A model generated the notes under the pieces. It searched no databases. It was given only the letters and a program-made list of their open reading frames with translations, and was not told the origin of the DNA. The position numbers and the translations under genes were made by a program. Shown here one piece after another: positions 63,408 to 64,000 of a DNA stretch of 64,000 bases. Every line of letters starts with the position of its first letter. Position 1 is the stretch's first letter. Source of the DNA: Kushneria sinocarnis (GTDB lineage Bacteria > Pseudomonadota > Gammaproteobacteria > Pseudomonadales > Halomonadaceae); the NCBI RefSeq assembly GCF_003633775.1, contig NZ_RBIN01000002.1, forward strand, positions 124,001 to 188,000, in the 5' to 3' direction.

Positions 63408-64000
63408 TTACGGCTGCTCCCCGGCCGATGAGGTGGCCGGCGCGCGGGCCCTGCCCTCGCGCCGCGCAATCAGCGCGGCACCGGTCAGATCACCGGTCAC
63501 GTTGAGCGCCGTGCAGCCCATGCCCACCAGCGCATCGATGGACGTCAGCAGCGCCACGGTTTCGATCGGCAGCCCCACCTGGGCGAAGACGGTGGCAATC
63601 ATCACGATCCCGGCGCCGGGAACGCCGGCCGTACCGATCGAGGTGAGCGTACCGATCAGCACGATCTCGACCATGCTCATCAGATCGAGCGGCACCCCCA
63701 CCACGTTGGCAGCAAACACGGCCGAGATGGCAATGCGAATCGCGGCGCCATCCATGTTGATGGTCGCCCCCAGCGGCAGACTGAAGCCATAGAGCGACTG
63801 CGGCAGGCCCAGGCGCCGGGCGGCATCCAGCGACAGCGGCAGTGAACCGCTACTGCTCTGGGTGGCAAAGGCGGTCACCATCGGGGTGCGCGCTTCGCGA
63901 AAGAAGTCGCGCAGGGGTACGCCGAAGGCCAGCATCAGCACGCAGTAGAGGCCAAGCTGCACCGCCAGCGCGATGTAGAGTACCGTCACCATGTTGCCCA
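63408..64000 (-). CDS. Dicarboxylate/amino acid:cation symporter (DAACS), N-terminus outside window
   Basis: This is a Na+- or H+-coupled glutamate/dicarboxylate carrier; only the C-terminal ~197 residues lie in the window and the frame is open to its right edge. AFATQSSSGSLPLSL matches the serine-rich re-entrant hairpin HP1. LPLGATINMDGAAIRIA is the NMDG motif of helix 7, and GVPGAGIVMIATV the HP2 hairpin. The end, ALIARREGRARAPATSSAG, is cytosolic. Substrate specificity cannot be told from this part. Confidence 0.9.
   Translation of the reverse strand, partial: GNMVTVLYIALAVQLGLYCVLMLAFGVPLRDFFREARTPMVTAFATQSSSGSLPLSLDAARRLGLPQSLYGFSLPLGATINMDGAAIRIAISAVFAANVVGVPLDLMSMVEIVLIGTLTSIGTAGVPGAGIVMIATVFAQVGLPIETVALLTSIDALVGMGCTALNVTGDLTGAALIARREGRARAPATSSAGEQP

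Overview
The window is high-GC, gene-dense chromosomal DNA from a gammaproteobacterium. It most resembles the Halomonadaceae (Halomonas, Kushneria, Chromohalobacter and relatives). This assignment is an inference from gammaproteobacterial gene order (purC-MBL-bamC-dapA-bcp-perM-tusA-bepA; purL divergent from mltF; nadC divergent from ampD), from Asp/Glu-rich linkers in the pyruvate dehydrogenase E2 subunit that suit a salt-adapted cytoplasm, and from the mix of proton antiporter and tripartite tricarboxylate transporter genes. I see no phage, insertion sequence, CRISPR array or integron, and most of the window is ordinary core genome.

Layout: 1-5.4 kb holds plsB (5' cut by the window edge) facing a minus-strand block adk / tsaB-uppP-rsmJ. 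5.6-12.5 kb holds aceE-aceF (pyruvate dehydrogenase E1 and E2, without lpd or pdhR) behind ampD, with nadC divergent from ampD. 12.5-16 kb holds an SDR oxidoreductase, a GNAT enzyme plus a small membrane protein, a DUF2267 protein and trmO. 16-23.2 kb is the conserved purC-MBL-bamC-dapA // bcp / perM / tusA // bepA-like cluster. 23.2-26.4 kb has three identical tRNA-Lys(UUU) genes with their own promoter and terminator, then scpA-scpB-rluB. 26.4-29.8 kb is a complete pqqABCDE operon, including the 25-residue pqqA precursor. radD and two small genes follow.

32.6-40.7 kb is purL // mltF - diguanylate cyclase - tadA. 40.7-43 kb is an alcohol dehydrogenase with a divergent AraC regulator. 43-45 kb holds a PAS-PAS-GGDEF cyclase preceded by a DUF1003 membrane domain broken by two apparent single-base frameshifts. 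45-52.4 kb is mostly transport: an MFS carrier, a second Zn alcohol dehydrogenase, a multi-span permease and a tctCBA operon whose binding-protein gene is frameshifted. 52.7-59 kb has an NhaP-type antiporter, a YeeN-type YebC protein, a Clp1-like P-loop kinase, a small-subunit catalase and an aldo/keto reductase. 59.2-63.4 kb is cyoABCD (quinol oxidase, no cyoE alongside). The window ends inside a dicarboxylate/amino-acid symporter gene.

The items most worth a second look are a NadC homologue that keeps the nadC locus but has lost several substrate-binding and catalytic residues, the DUF1003-PAS-PAS-GGDEF locus with its paired frameshifts, the frameshifted tctC, a bacterial Clp1-like kinase, the acidic AceF linkers, a diguanylate cyclase overlapping mltF, and several perfect palindromes that lack a U-tract. 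I did not recognise any large, wholly new multi-gene system.
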